Shown: piece after piece, positions 40,540 to 48,437 of the stretch
Position numbering within the stretch: the stretch's first letter is position 1
Layout: each line of letters begins with the position of its first letter
Source of the DNA: Priestia koreensis
GTDB lineage: Bacteria; Bacillota; Bacilli; Bacillales; Bacillaceae_H
Reading direction: 5' to 3'
Assembly: GCF_001274935.1 (NCBI RefSeq)
Contig: NZ_LILC01000013.1
Span: 248,001 to 312,000, forward strand
Length of the DNA stretch: 64,000 nucleotides
The notes under the pieces: generated by a model
What the model saw: only the letters and a program-made list of their open reading frames with translations
Told to the model about the DNA's origin: nothing
Databases searched by the model: none
Translations under genes and position numbers: made by a program

Positions 40540-40842
40540 ATGTTAGAAATCACAAGTTATACAGTAGAAAAATTAAAAGATCCGTTTGGTATTTTAAGCG
40601 GAGATCGTTATGAATTCTTTTTAGATGTAGACGTTCCAGAAGACGATGAGCTTTACAACGAGAACGGACTCCGCTTGAAGGTTATTTTAAGTGTTACGGA
40701 CGAGGAAGCAAAAATCGTTCAATACCATTTTTATGATCGCAGCACAGACAAATACATCGACTTTTCGTTAGAAGAAGATGAGGAGCAAATGGTGCTCGCG
40801 TTTTGTAAGGAACGTACGTCAGAAGCTGAAGAACAACAATAA
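40540..40842 (+). CDS. small acidic conserved protein
   Basis: A 100-residue acidic protein starting MLEITSYTVEKLKDPFGILSG, with a beta-rich middle (RYEFFLDVDVPEDDELY, LKVILSVTDEEAKIV) and a tail rich in Glu. GAGGG lies 7 bases before the ATG at 40540; the longer upstream frame has no site. It looks like the DUF6509-type proteins of Bacillaceae, but I am not sure of that. The function is unknown. Confidence 0.65.
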   Translation: MLEITSYTVEKLKDPFGILSGDRYEFFLDVDVPEDDELYNENGLRLKVILSVTDEEAKIVQYHFYDRSTDKYIDFSLEEDEEQMVLAFCKERTSEAEEQQ

Positions 40843-40851
40843 GAAATTACA

Positions 40852-40876
40852 AAAAAAGCCGCAGCTGCGGCTTTTT
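40852..40876. terminator. bidirectional intrinsic terminator
   Basis: The perfect palindrome AAAAAGCCGCAGCTGCGGCTTTTT lies between convergent genes. Confidence 0.9.
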
Positions 40877-40877
40877 C

Positions 40878-41567
40878 TTATATGAACACTAGCTCTTCTT
40901 GCTTGTATCCATGGTGCGGCCAGTGGGATTTTCGGTCTTTGTATACTTTTTCGATATGATGATGAAACGCTGAATCTAAAATGGTTTCTCGACTAATGTC
41001 TTTATACACGCGGCAAAGCTCCAAGCGTTCGATAATTTCCGTTGATGTGGGCAATGACTTACTAAGCATCCACTCCACGTAATGAACCACCTGATCGTCT
41101 AACGATAGCAGCGACTGCAGCTCCTGTGGCGGCTTATTTTTCACAATTGGTACAAAATGATTCATTAGCTCCGTTTTCGTTTTTAAAATGTGTTCTTTTA
41201 CCTTATCCTCAAGCTCTTTGCTATACGTCTCGATTAATTCTTTTACTTTCTGATACTCTTCTTCAAACCGTTTTTTGTCCTCGACAAGGATGACACGACC
41301 ATAGTGTGGTACTGAGCGCGTATAATCTGCTCGAAGCTTGTCCACGTGTTTTTTCATCGGTTTTGTGAGCAGGGAAAACGTATCATCAAATAGCGGATAA
41401 GAGGTTCTCACCTTCTCTTCAACACCCTTTATTGACGTATTGTTCCAAAGCTCTCTTGGGATGGTGATCACAAACTGATCTAAGCGGGCGCCGGTAAATG
41501 TAATATCGACAAACTGTACGACATTACGATATTCTTCTAGCCATTCGATTAGACGTATTTCCTTCAT
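40878..41567 (-). CDS. hypothetical helical protein
   Basis: A 229-residue soluble protein starting MKEIRLIEWLEEYRNVV. The N-terminal third is mixed alpha/beta (DITFTGARLDQFVITIP). The middle is a long charged helix or coiled coil (FEEEYQKVKELIETYSKELEDKVKEH), and the C-terminal part is helical, with HHHIEKVY near the end. No family is recognised. GAGGGAG precedes the ATG at 41567. Unknown function. Confidence 0.6.
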   Translation of the reverse strand: MKEIRLIEWLEEYRNVVQFVDITFTGARLDQFVITIPRELWNNTSIKGVEEKVRTSYPLFDDTFSLLTKPMKKHVDKLRADYTRSVPHYGRVILVEDKKRFEEEYQKVKELIETYSKELEDKVKEHILKTKTELMNHFVPIVKNKPPQELQSLLSLDDQVVHYVEWMLSKSLPTSTEIIERLELCRVYKDISRETILDSAFHHHIEKVYKDRKSHWPHHGYKQEELVFI

Positions 41568-41631
41568 TTCTCCCTCTCCCTTGTGCCTGTCCACTTTTTA
41601 TTAAATCTATGCGCCTCATTTTTGTTTATAC

Positions 41632-41688
41632 CAAAAAGCGATCGTTTTTTAGGAAATATTCGTAACCATTTCACTAAAAACGACCGCT
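41632..41688 (-). terminator. long intrinsic terminator
   Basis: AGCGGTCGTTTTTAG and CTAAAAAACGATCGCT pair with one bulge around 21 bases, then T5 on the minus strand. It follows the 69-residue gene directly. Confidence 0.65.
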
Positions 41689-41691
41689 ACA

Positions 41692-41901
41692 TTAGTTGTT
41701 TGCTTGTTTTTTAAGATCAAAATATTGCTGCCTCATTCGCTGAATGACTTCCTTTTGTCCTGAAGTTGCGGATATAACCGCTCCTTTGATCGTTTGCTCA
41801 ATGTCATATAGAGATTTGGTAGACAGATGAATATGCTCATTTTCTTGAAGTATGTAGGTTAAATGTTCAATAAAATCAACGGGGTTCATTAATTTTTCCA
41901 T
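41692..41901 (-). CDS. small hypothetical protein
   Basis: A 69-residue, predominantly helical soluble protein starting MEKLMNPVDFIEHLTYILQ and ending LKKQANN. GGGAGG lies 7 bases before the ATG at 41901; the longer frame from 41943 has no site. It is followed by a terminator. No family is recognised. Confidence 0.6.
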   Translation of the reverse strand: MEKLMNPVDFIEHLTYILQENEHIHLSTKSLYDIEQTIKGAVISATSGQKEVIQRMRQQYFDLKKQANN

Positions 41902-42012
41902 GCTCGTTCCTCCCTCGGTATATGTTTTTCTTTGTTGCCACATTACAAAAAAACTATACCTTTAAAAAGGAAATAAACTCCATGCATAATAATCGAGAGG
42001 GGAAATAGATTG

Positions 42013-42186
42013 ATGGGTGCTGTAAAAGGGTTTTTCGCTGGCATCGGTATATTCATAGTAGGGCTTCTGTTTTTATTCGTAGTAGGAGGATCGTCACAAC
42101 TGGCGGTCATTTTTGCAATTTTATATCTTGCGAGCGTAGTTATGTTTTGTACGTGCTTAATTCTTTACCGCTTAAAACCGGATTAA
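42013..42186 (+). CDS. small two-helix membrane protein, 57 residues
   Basis: A 57-residue ORF with two membrane helices (GFFAGIGIFIVGLLFLFVV and LAVIFAILYLASVVMFCTCLIL) and a short KPD tail. GAGGGG lies 10 bases before the ATG; a TTG one codon earlier is also possible. It is followed by a bidirectional terminator. The hydrophobic pattern and the signals on both sides indicate a real gene of unknown role. Confidence 0.65.
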   Translation: MGAVKGFFAGIGIFIVGLLFLFVVGGSSQLAVIFAILYLASVVMFCTCLILYRLKPD

Positions 42187-42207
42187 TGATATAGAAAACA
42201 ATACGCG

Positions 42208-42242
42208 AGAAAAAGCCACCCCAAATCGGAGTGGCTTTTCTT
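42208..42242. terminator. bidirectional intrinsic terminator
   Basis: AAAAGCCAC and GTGGCTTTT arms around a GC-rich loop, between convergent genes. Confidence 0.8.
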
Positions 42243-42245
42243 CGC

Positions 42246-43970
42246 TTAAAAGAGACCTTTAATTCCTTTTTTAATCGGTGGTAGTTCAAGCTTTCCTTCC
42301 GAGAAGAAGCTTTTAATTAAGTACTCGGAATAATGCACGGCTTGCTGATACGTAATTTTCCCAGGAAGCGGCGGTTCAATATCCGTCACGCAGTCAATGA
42401 TAACCGGTTTCTCATCAAGCGCAGCTTTTCCGAGCGCCTCTCGCAGCTCTGCACGATTTGTGACACGATACCCTACGCCACCACACGCCTCTGCAAATGC
42501 GGCAAAATTCATTTCGGCTAGGTCTACCACATAATCCTGATGCCCCAGCGATTCTTGTTCGTACTTGATCATGCCCAGTTTTTCATTATTCAGTACCACC
42601 ACGACAATCGGCAATTTGTAACGAACGGCCGTTACAAAATCATGCATGACCATTGTAAACCCACCGTCTCCACAAACGGCTAACGCCTGACGTTCTGGAA
42701 ATGCCATTTTAGCCGCAATGGCACCTGGTAACCCACAGCCCATTGTTGCTAGCCAACAGGAAGTGATAAATTTTTGATTAGTCATTCGGAAATAGCGCGC
42801 CATCCATACCGTCACGTTTCCGATATCAACGGATAAAATAGCATCATCTTTTACAAAATTCTGAAGCTCCCCTACTACCTGTGATCCCTTCAGATGTTGG
42901 CTTTCCTTTTCCTGATCCTCATTCATATCATGCCACCATTTACTCATACGTTCCTGGCTCTTTTCGAGTAAAAAGCGGTTTTCATTTCGCTTTACGCGCT
43001 GATTTAGCCATCCTAAAACTTCCTTCGTATCTCCTACTAGCCCCACATCGATCGGATAACGCTTCGATATTTTGGTCGGATCAATGTCAATTTGCAGTGC
43101 TTTTACGCTGTTTGGCAAGTATTGACGATATGGAAAGGACGTTCCAATAAGAATTAATAAGTCTGATTCGTGTGCCGCCTGATAAGCAGGCTTGGTTCCA
43201 ATTTGTCCAAGTTGCCCCATGCAGTACGGATGTTCGTCTGGAATGACGCCTTTTCCTGCTAGGGTTAAAATAATCGGCGCAGCAATTTGCTCCGCAAACG
43301 TCAGCAATTCTTCACGTGCAAAAAGCGCTCCCTTTCCAGCTAGAATAACAGGTTTTTTCGCTTCATGAATCAAGTCAAGGGCACCCATTAAGTCAGTTTC
43401 ACCAGGAAAGATTTTAGGGTGTGTGCGAACAGACGAACTGAGCTCTGATTTATTATTTTTGTACTTTCGTGCGACAATGTTATCAGGAATTGTAAGTACA
43501 GCTACTCCTTTTTCTGCATAAGCGGTACGAATGGCCTGGTTTAATAAGTCAGGCAAGTGTGTTTCAGATGTGACCGTTTTATTAAACACGGCCACATCAT
43601 CAAACATACGCTCCAGATTAATTTCTTGAAACGACTCCGTACCTAATTCTTCTGAGTGTACTTGTCCCGCAATAACGAGCATCGGAACACCGTCTTCTTT
43701 TGCATCATACATGCCGTTCAATAAATGAATGGCTCCGGGACCAGCAATCGCTGTACAAACCCCAATCTTCCCCGTAAGCTTTGCATAGCTTGCTGCTGAA
43801 AGCGCTGCAACCTCTTCGTGACGTACTTGAATAAATTTTATGTATTTCTGATTTTTGCGCAGATCTTCAATAAACTCATTGATAGAATCGCCAGGCAGTC
43901 CGTATATATGGTCGACTCCCCACTCAAGTAATTGATTAATGATTACTTCACCTGTACGTTTTTCAAACAA
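42246..43970 (-). CDS. ydaP: pyruvate oxidase-like ThDP enzyme (YdaP type)
   Basis: A 574-residue ThDP-dependent enzyme. The N-terminal PYR domain contains GVDHIYGLPGDSINEF and the catalytic-type glutamate in VRHEEVAAL. A middle domain binds FAD or structural nucleotide, and the C-terminal PP domain has GDGGFTMVMHDF...NNEK. Length and text agree with B. subtilis YdaP, a sigma-B-controlled protein similar to pyruvate oxidases. The start is TTG 43970, 7 bases after AGAGGAGG; the longer frame has no site. A sigma-B promoter lies 37-62 bp upstream, matching YdaP control. It probably decarboxylates pyruvate to acetate or acetyl phosphate. Confidence 0.85.
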   Translation of the reverse strand: MFEKRTGEVIINQLLEWGVDHIYGLPGDSINEFIEDLRKNQKYIKFIQVRHEEVAALSAASYAKLTGKIGVCTAIAGPGAIHLLNGMYDAKEDGVPMLVIAGQVHSEELGTESFQEINLERMFDDVAVFNKTVTSETHLPDLLNQAIRTAYAEKGVAVLTIPDNIVARKYKNNKSELSSSVRTHPKIFPGETDLMGALDLIHEAKKPVILAGKGALFAREELLTFAEQIAAPIILTLAGKGVIPDEHPYCMGQLGQIGTKPAYQAAHESDLLILIGTSFPYRQYLPNSVKALQIDIDPTKISKRYPIDVGLVGDTKEVLGWLNQRVKRNENRFLLEKSQERMSKWWHDMNEDQEKESQHLKGSQVVGELQNFVKDDAILSVDIGNVTVWMARYFRMTNQKFITSCWLATMGCGLPGAIAAKMAFPERQALAVCGDGGFTMVMHDFVTAVRYKLPIVVVVLNNEKLGMIKYEQESLGHQDYVVDLAEMNFAAFAEACGGVGYRVTNRAELREALGKAALDEKPVIIDCVTDIEPPLPGKITYQQAVHYSEYLIKSFFSEGKLELPPIKKGIKGLF

Positions 43971-44006
43971 AGAAAATCCTCCTCTGCATAGCGTTATATG
44001 TTTGTT

Positions 44007-44032
44007 GTTCCCAATCATATTTTTCTTTAAAC
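44007..44032 (-). promoter_or_regulatory. sigma-B promoter of ydaP
   Basis: Minus strand: GTTTAA (44032-44027), 14-bp spacer, GGGAAC (44012-44007). Confidence 0.7.
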
Positions 44033-44086
44033 AGAAAGATTTCCCAAAATACAACTATTGAACCGTTCCAAATAAACACGCAATTC

Positions 44087-44100
44087 GGTATAATTATACC
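44087..44100. promoter_or_regulatory. palindrome over a -10 element
   Basis: GGTATAATTATACC is a perfect 14-bp palindrome that contains TATAAT, upstream of the 89-residue gene. Possibly only a promoter, possibly an operator. Confidence 0.35.
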
Positions 44101-44137
44101 TGTGTCATTTTACACAGCACAGGAGGGTTTATTGGTA

Positions 44138-44407
44138 ATGGTTATTAATCACGTAAACAACGCACAAGGTCAGCGTTTAACAAACGGATGGAATCTATTT
44201 TTTGACAATCACCTTACGTTATGGAAAAAGGATGAACAGTACCTACTGTTAGATACGAATAAAGAGGTTGTATTAATTTTCGCCTTTAAGCGCGAAGAAC
44301 TAATCATCGAAAAAGTTGAAACATGGCGCTACCAGCTTAAAATCAACTCGGACAAGCAGCGTTTGACCTACATAGGGAAAGAGACAGAGTTTCCGGTTGA
44401 GGGGTGA
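44138..44407 (+). CDS. small hypothetical protein
   Basis: An 89-residue protein with alternating beta strands (WNLFFDNHLTLWKKDEQYLLLD, VVLIFAFKREELIIEKV, WRYQLKI), probably a small beta-rich fold. AGGAGGG precedes two possible starts: TTG 44132 (4 bases) and ATG 44138 (10 bases); the ATG is chosen. A bidirectional terminator shared with the peptide gene follows. No family is recognised. Confidence 0.6.
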   Translation: MVINHVNNAQGQRLTNGWNLFFDNHLTLWKKDEQYLLLDTNKEVVLIFAFKREELIIEKVETWRYQLKINSDKQRLTYIGKETEFPVEG

Positions 44408-44408
44408 A

Positions 44409-44441
44409 AAAAAGAATGGTCCGAGGACCATTCTTTTTTTT
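44409..44441. terminator. bidirectional intrinsic terminator
   Basis: AAAGAATGGTCC and GGACCATTCTTT form a perfect 12-bp stem with a 2-base loop, flanked by A and T runs. It ends both the 89-residue gene and the signal-peptide gene. Confidence 0.9.
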
Positions 44442-44444
44442 TGA

Positions 44445-44531
44445 TTAATGGATGCTTGGTAAGTCTAGAGTAGAAACAACCCCGATAGCTAGAACAGCTA
44501 CGTACATTGCTGAGAATAAAAACTTTTTCAT
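44445..44531 (-). CDS. PapR-like signalling peptide precursor
   Basis: A 28-codon gene on the same strand as, and 98 bp after, a PlcR-type regulator. The product has a lysine-led hydrophobic export signal (MKKFLFSAMYVAVLAIG) and ends TLDLPSIH. The last seven residues, LDLPSIH, align with the PapR heptapeptides of the B. cereus group (xDLPFEF, SDLPFEH): Asp-Leu-Pro and the final His agree. AAGGAGG lies 8 bases before the ATG and a strong terminator follows the stop, so the ORF is real by all local signals. It probably matures outside the cell and returns through an oligopeptide permease to bind the regulator. The exact mature peptide is a guess. Confidence 0.75.
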   Translation of the reverse strand: MKKFLFSAMYVAVLAIGVVSTLDLPSIH

Positions 44532-44591
44532 AAGAATTCCTCCTTTATTCCTTTTTTAACTACTTGAACAATATATTACCATATAACTAAA

Positions 44592-44620
44592 CTATTTTAC
44601 CGATACTTTAGACCTATTTT
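44592..44620. promoter_or_regulatory. direct repeats between regulator and peptide genes
   Basis: CTATTTT recurs at 44592 and 44614, 22 bp (two helical turns) apart, within similar contexts (TAAACTATTTTACC and TAGACCTATTTTGG). This is a candidate binding site of the PlcR-like protein upstream of the peptide gene. No canonical PlcR box (TATGNAN4TNCATA) is seen here. Confidence 0.35.
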
Positions 44621-44629
44621 GGTAGATTT

Positions 44630-45517
44630 TTAGTAATCTGTAGGTTCTAGAAGTTTCAAAGTATCTTCTTTTACCAATTCTTCCATTTTTCTATTTCTTT
44701 GTGCACTAAAGATATTCATTGATTTATTGAGAAGCTCCATTCCGTCTCCTAAAGAGTCAAGCTTTACCAAACTCAAACCTGATTGATAATAAAACTCTCC
44801 AAAGAGATATAGCATATCCTCACTTATACACACGCCTATTCCTAAATTGCTGTATCTTAGTGCATTTTCAAAGTCTTTTAACTTAATTAAAGTTTGAGCC
44901 AACGCGAAGAGCACTCTCAAGTAAAGCTTTCGATCTTGAATTTCATATTTATCTTGCAGAAAGGACAAGATTTGCTTATGAATATCTAAAGATTTGTCGT
45001 ATTCCTTATTATCGTAATGAATAACACCTATACTATAATAGATTTTTATCTCTTCTTCTTTTAAATCCCTCAAGTCTCTATTTGTGAGGTTTATAGCTTC
45101 GTGTAATAAAGTTAAAGCTTCATTTTTATTATTAAATAGATAATGAATACAAATCCCCTCATGCCACATTAAAAACTGCTTGTTTAGCTTGTCTTGAAAT
45201 AGTTCGCTTTCCTCTTCACGCTTCACAATTTCATACAGCGCTTTGTATTCACGATCGCGTACGTAGTTCCTCATAAGCGTCTTCACGCTATTAATATAAT
45301 CAATGTTTTGATTCCAGTTTGTTTCGAAAAAATAGGTAATGGGGATGCCTAAGCGTTTTGCTAGGGTATGTAGCTGTGGAAGCGTCGGGTATTCGTCCCC
45401 TTTTTCGATTTTTTCTAGGTCTTGTGGTTCGCATATTTGTTTTGCTAAGTCGTTTTGAGATATTTCTAGAGACAGCCTTAATTCTTTTATTTTTTCTCCG
45501 ATGTTATATTCCTTCAT
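44630..45517 (-). CDS. PlcR-type HTH-TPR quorum-sensing regulator (RRNPP family)
   Basis: A 295-residue protein with an N-terminal HTH_3 domain (about residues 6-62: IGEKIKELRLSLEISQNDLAKQIC...IEKGDEYPTLPQLHTLAKRLGIPITYFFE) and about five TPR repeats (about 75-290; for example YYSIGVIHYDNKEYDKSLDIHKQIL and LRVLFALAQTLIKLKDFENALRYSN). PlcR of B. cereus is 285 residues with the same order and the same IPI-FFE end of the HTH. The TPR groove binds the re-imported peptide. A peptide gene lies just downstream, completing a sensor-signal pair. GGAGGTG precedes the ATG. The regulon is unknown; the Vpr-like protease is one candidate target only by analogy. Confidence 0.8.
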   Translation of the reverse strand: MKEYNIGEKIKELRLSLEISQNDLAKQICEPQDLEKIEKGDEYPTLPQLHTLAKRLGIPITYFFETNWNQNIDYINSVKTLMRNYVRDREYKALYEIVKREEESELFQDKLNKQFLMWHEGICIHYLFNNKNEALTLLHEAINLTNRDLRDLKEEEIKIYYSIGVIHYDNKEYDKSLDIHKQILSFLQDKYEIQDRKLYLRVLFALAQTLIKLKDFENALRYSNLGIGVCISEDMLYLFGEFYYQSGLSLVKLDSLGDGMELLNKSMNIFSAQRNRKMEELVKEDTLKLLEPTDY

Positions 45518-45664
45518 GATTTACACCTCCATTATCTCTGACTTGTACGCTTCCTATCTTATTATCGGCTTTTCCGTCATACTTTGGATGCATATTGTAT
45601 ACAACTTTTACTCTCTTCCTTATTCTCCTTTTGAGTACCGAATCCCTTTCGACAATTGTACGAA

Positions 45665-46912
45665 TTATTTTCCTTTATTAAATCTATTTTCAATATCGTC
45701 ACGAATGCCTTTAGAGCGACTCGTGTTCCGATCAAATCCCCTGCGAATAAAATTATCCCCATACTTTTCGTTTAGTTTCTCCATCGTTTGGATAAGCGGC
45801 TCTTGTTTTGCCTCTTCTTCAAACGAAAAAAGATCTAACTGCTTTAAAGCATCGTTTCTAACCTCTACGTTCATAGCGGTTACGCCAATAAGGCGAAGCG
45901 GGTCACCGTTCCAATTTTTCGTAAACAATTGAGCAGCGCTTTGAAAAATCGCACTCGACTCGACGATTGGATTATGAAGTGAACGGCTCCTCGTAATGAG
46001 CTTACGATCCGAATATTTCAGCATAATTTGAATCGTTGATGATACAACTTCTTTTCGCTTCATGCGTGCGCTGACAGTCTCAGACAATCGTTGAATAATT
46101 TCTAATGCCGCATGCTCATCCGTGACATCTGCAGGTAGCGTAGTGGAGTTTCCAATGCTTTTAAATTGGTTAATAGACTCCGGATCGACCTGCCGATCAT
46201 CAATTCCATTGGCTCGATTCTTCAAACGAATGCCGTTCACACCAAGCGTGCTTTTTAGTGCGGCATCGTCTGCCTTTGCTAAATCCTCAATCGTATAAAT
46301 ATGAATCCCGCTTAATTTTTCTGCCGTTTTCTCGCCAATTCCATGCATATCTGAAACCGGACGAGCCCAGAGAAGACTTGGAATATCACGTTTACGTAAT
46401 ACCGTAATCCCGAGTGGTTTTTTCATGTCACTAGCCGTTTTCGCTAAGAACTTATTTGGCGCGATGCCAATCGACACGGGAATTTTATACTGTTCCAACA
46501 GTTCTCTTTGTATATAAGTAGCCATATCAAGCGGAGCGCCCATTTCGTAGCAATCCGTAATATCAACATACCCTTCATCAATTGATGCCGGTTCAATCAG
46601 CGGAGAAATCGTCGATAAAAACTCAAACATTTGCGCCGATACTTCGCGATAAAGCGGAAAGTTCGGCTTACGTACAATGAGCTCTGGGCACTTTCGTTTT
46701 GCTTCCCATACTGTCATAGTCGTATAGACACCTCTGCTTCGTGCCTGATAGTTACACGTCACAATGATTCCGCGACGTTCCTTTGGGTCTACGGCAATCG
46801 CAAGAGCCTTTCCTTCTAGTGATGGATCATGCGCCGTTTCGACAGAGGCATAAAAAGCATTTGCGTCAACATGTAAGATCACGCGCCCGTTTTTTGGATA
46901 CATGGATTTCAA
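45665..46912 (-). CDS. dinB: Y-family DNA polymerase IV (DinB/YqjH-like)
   Basis: A 415-residue Y-family polymerase. The catalytic acidic residues are in ILHVDANAFYASVE (near residue 15) and PASIDEGYVDITD (about 118). The thumb has HhH motifs (GIGE, STLGVNGIRL), the little finger follows, and QLDLFSF near residue 365 fits the beta-clamp-binding motif. It performs translesion synthesis. It begins with TTG at 46912 after AAGGTGAT; an ATG three codons later is less well placed. No LexA box (CGAACN4GTTYG) is seen upstream. Confidence 0.85.
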   Translation of the reverse strand: MKSMYPKNGRVILHVDANAFYASVETAHDPSLEGKALAIAVDPKERRGIIVTCNYQARSRGVYTTMTVWEAKRKCPELIVRKPNFPLYREVSAQMFEFLSTISPLIEPASIDEGYVDITDCYEMGAPLDMATYIQRELLEQYKIPVSIGIAPNKFLAKTASDMKKPLGITVLRKRDIPSLLWARPVSDMHGIGEKTAEKLSGIHIYTIEDLAKADDAALKSTLGVNGIRLKNRANGIDDRQVDPESINQFKSIGNSTTLPADVTDEHAALEIIQRLSETVSARMKRKEVVSSTIQIMLKYSDRKLITRSRSLHNPIVESSAIFQSAAQLFTKNWNGDPLRLIGVTAMNVEVRNDALKQLDLFSFEEEAKQEPLIQTMEKLNEKYGDNFIRRGFDRNTSRSKGIRDDIENRFNKGK

Positions 46913-46994
46913 TCTATCACCTTATTTCTATTAGCTACATTCATTATACTATATGGCTATTTTCAAACTACCATTAGCGGCTTAAATCGCGTAA

Positions 46995-47025
46995 AATAAA
47001 AAACGAGACTTTAATTAGTCTCGTT
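46995..47025 (-). terminator. intrinsic terminator, minus strand
   Basis: AACGAGACT and AGTCTCGTT form a perfect 9-bp stem followed by T6 on the minus strand. It lies beyond the small plus-strand gene at 47057, so a transcript of the gene at 47234 that ends here would be antisense to it. Confidence 0.7.
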
Positions 47026-47056
47026 CTAAAAAATGCTGTATGTAAGGTGAGATATC

Positions 47057-47233
47057 ATGAATCGTTACCATTGCTGTGCTACTTGTCAACATTTTAAAGC
47101 AGAAAAAACCGCCAGTGGCATGAACTATTTCTGTACACGTCTTCAGTATGAGACCAAACCGACCTACCAGTTTACCTGCTGGGATCCAAAAGAGCATGTT
47201 CGAAAACTCATTCAAAAGGAAAAGCAATCCTAA
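47057..47233 (+). CDS. small cysteine-rich (zinc-ribbon-like) protein, 58 residues
   Basis: A 58-residue ORF with HCCATC near the start and a cysteine in MNYFCTRL and in FTCWDPKEHV: a likely four-cysteine zinc-binding fold. AAGGTGA lies 7 bases before the ATG. It converges with the 128-residue gene, whose stop is adjacent (47234). Similar short CxxC...C...C proteins are common in Bacillaceae genomes, of unknown role. Confidence 0.7.
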   Translation: MNRYHCCATCQHFKAEKTASGMNYFCTRLQYETKPTYQFTCWDPKEHVRKLIQKEKQS

Positions 47234-47620
47234 TTAGTTCACATGATCGTAGGAATATAGCTCCGTCAGCCATTGTACAAAATAAGCCTGAGGAATTAAA
47301 ATGTCTTGTAGGGGCTGATCCTTCAAATCTTGAAAAGAAAACTGTTGCATTAAATAATGCTGCCATTTAGCCGGTACGTCTTTTGCAACCAAAAATGCTT
47401 TTGCAAAATGAGCACGTTCTTCACTTTCTAAATCAGCTAGCCACTGAGACTCGTCCATCTCGTATTTATAGTGAAACAGCGTATACTTTTCGCACCAGTA
47501 GACGAAGTCTTGATGTGAAAACATATTTTGTCCATCACACACATCACTTAATAAGCTCATTAGCTGTTCAACGGTGTACGGTGCTTGAATAACACTTTTA
47601 TTTCGCGCGTTCATTGTCAT
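47234..47620 (-). CDS. hypothetical helical protein
   Basis: A 128-residue protein, mostly helical (TVEQLMSLLSDVCDG, FVYWCEKYTLFHYKYEMDESQWLADLE, YFVQWLTELYSYDHVN). AAAGGGGAT lies 6 bases before the ATG at 47620; the longer frame has no site. Its stop touches the stop of the convergent cysteine-rich gene, and its nearest terminator lies beyond that gene. No family is recognised. Confidence 0.6.
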   Translation of the reverse strand: MTMNARNKSVIQAPYTVEQLMSLLSDVCDGQNMFSHQDFVYWCEKYTLFHYKYEMDESQWLADLESEERAHFAKAFLVAKDVPAKWQHYLMQQFSFQDLKDQPLQDILIPQAYFVQWLTELYSYDHVN

Positions 47621-47772
47621 CACAATCCCCTTTCCTTCAGACATTCGCAAACTTCTTGATTAGTTACAGTGTACAAGAACTGTTACGAAGTGAAAAGAGA
47701 CTTTTTTCTAGGGGTCTTAAGTTCGTGAAAATTCCCACCTGCTGCTTCTATTTCATAAATTAAACACTTAAT

Positions 47773-47985
47773 CTAGTTGCTTCCTTCACGAAAAGCTTTG
47801 TCCATTACGCGATATGCCCAGCGTATCACTAAAAACAGCACATAGTCGGTGACGATGATCGCTGCAATCATTAAAGGAAGAGTGGGCCATGGAAAGACTA
47901 GCTGAATAAGTGTAATCGCTAAAATAAAAATAGCACCTATGATAACGGTCAATTTTTTACCGTGTCGCTTCCAAACTTGTTCCAT
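47773..47985 (-). CDS. small membrane protein
   Basis: A 70-residue protein with a basic N-terminus (WKRHGKKL), two membrane helices (VIIGAIFILAITLIQLVFPW and LMIAAIIVTDYVLFLVIRW) and a charged tail. AGGAGCAAT precedes the ATG. No family is recognised. A TATAAT lies upstream on the minus strand. Confidence 0.6.
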   Translation of the reverse strand: MEQVWKRHGKKLTVIIGAIFILAITLIQLVFPWPTLPLMIAAIIVTDYVLFLVIRWAYRVMDKAFREGSN

Positions 47986-48086
47986 TTTATTGCTCCTTTT
48001 TGTTTTTCTTTCTCATCCATATTTATTATACTAAAAGTATAGAGAAACGTCTCTCATGCCCGTCTTTTGGAGATTTTTTGGAAAAA

Positions 48087-48112
48087 GTTTTCATTTTAGA
48101 GGAATTGGGTAT
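48087..48112 (+). promoter_or_regulatory. sigma-B promoter
   Basis: GTTTTC (48087-48092), 14-bp spacer, GGGTAT (48107-48112). The -10 is perfect. It lies 86 bp before the 49-residue gene. Confidence 0.65.
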
Positions 48113-48197
48113 ACAAGCAACAAATTAGTATTATAAGTGCCATGCATTCTATAATATAATGATAAAAACACGATTGATTGTGAAGGGAGAAATAAGA

Positions 48198-48347
48198 ATG
48201 AGTGAACAACAGAATAATCAGCAAGCTCAAATCGGAAAAGAAATTAGCGTAAAAGGTATGATCAAAGCGATTTTCAACGATATCGCTCATATCCAAGTAG
48301 GTAGCAAGGTCATTACTGTGAATATAAAGGACTTAGGTACGCAGTAA
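48198..48347 (+). CDS. small soluble protein, 49 residues
   Basis: A 49-residue protein: a polar Gln/Asn-rich start (MSEQQNNQQAQIGKE), then a compact beta-like stretch (ISVKGMIKAIFNDIAHIQVGSKVITVNIKDLG). AAGGGAG lies 8 bases before the ATG at 48198; the longer frame has no site. The upstream sigma-B promoter suggests general-stress expression. No family is recognised. Confidence 0.65.
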   Translation: MSEQQNNQQAQIGKEISVKGMIKAIFNDIAHIQVGSKVITVNIKDLGTQ

Positions 48348-48400
48348 GCTTGGTAATATTTTTCTCTTCTTGTTCTTATACGCAACAGAAGATCCTTGCA

Positions 48401-48437
48401 GAGGCTAAGTGATACATGATCACTCAGCCTCTTTTTT
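48401..48437 (+). terminator. intrinsic terminator
   Basis: GAGGCT(AA)GTGAT pairs with ATCAC(TC)AGCCTC around a 4-base loop, followed by T6. It overlaps the 3' end of the convergent 41-residue gene. Confidence 0.8.

Noticed and set aside
45518..45664. PlcR box (TATGNAN4TNCATA) upstream of the PlcR-like gene
   Set aside because: TATGCATCC and a TTGTATACAA palindrome are present, but no sequence fits the full consensus.
45501..45932. 143-residue plus-strand frame between the PlcR-like and polIV genes
   Set aside because: It is antisense to the end of the polymerase gene and the regulator leader, and shows no ribosome-binding site.
47015..47227. 70-residue minus-strand frame opposite the cysteine-rich gene
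   Set aside because: It is a shadow of the plus-strand gene at 47057, and it contains the terminator stem and its U-run.
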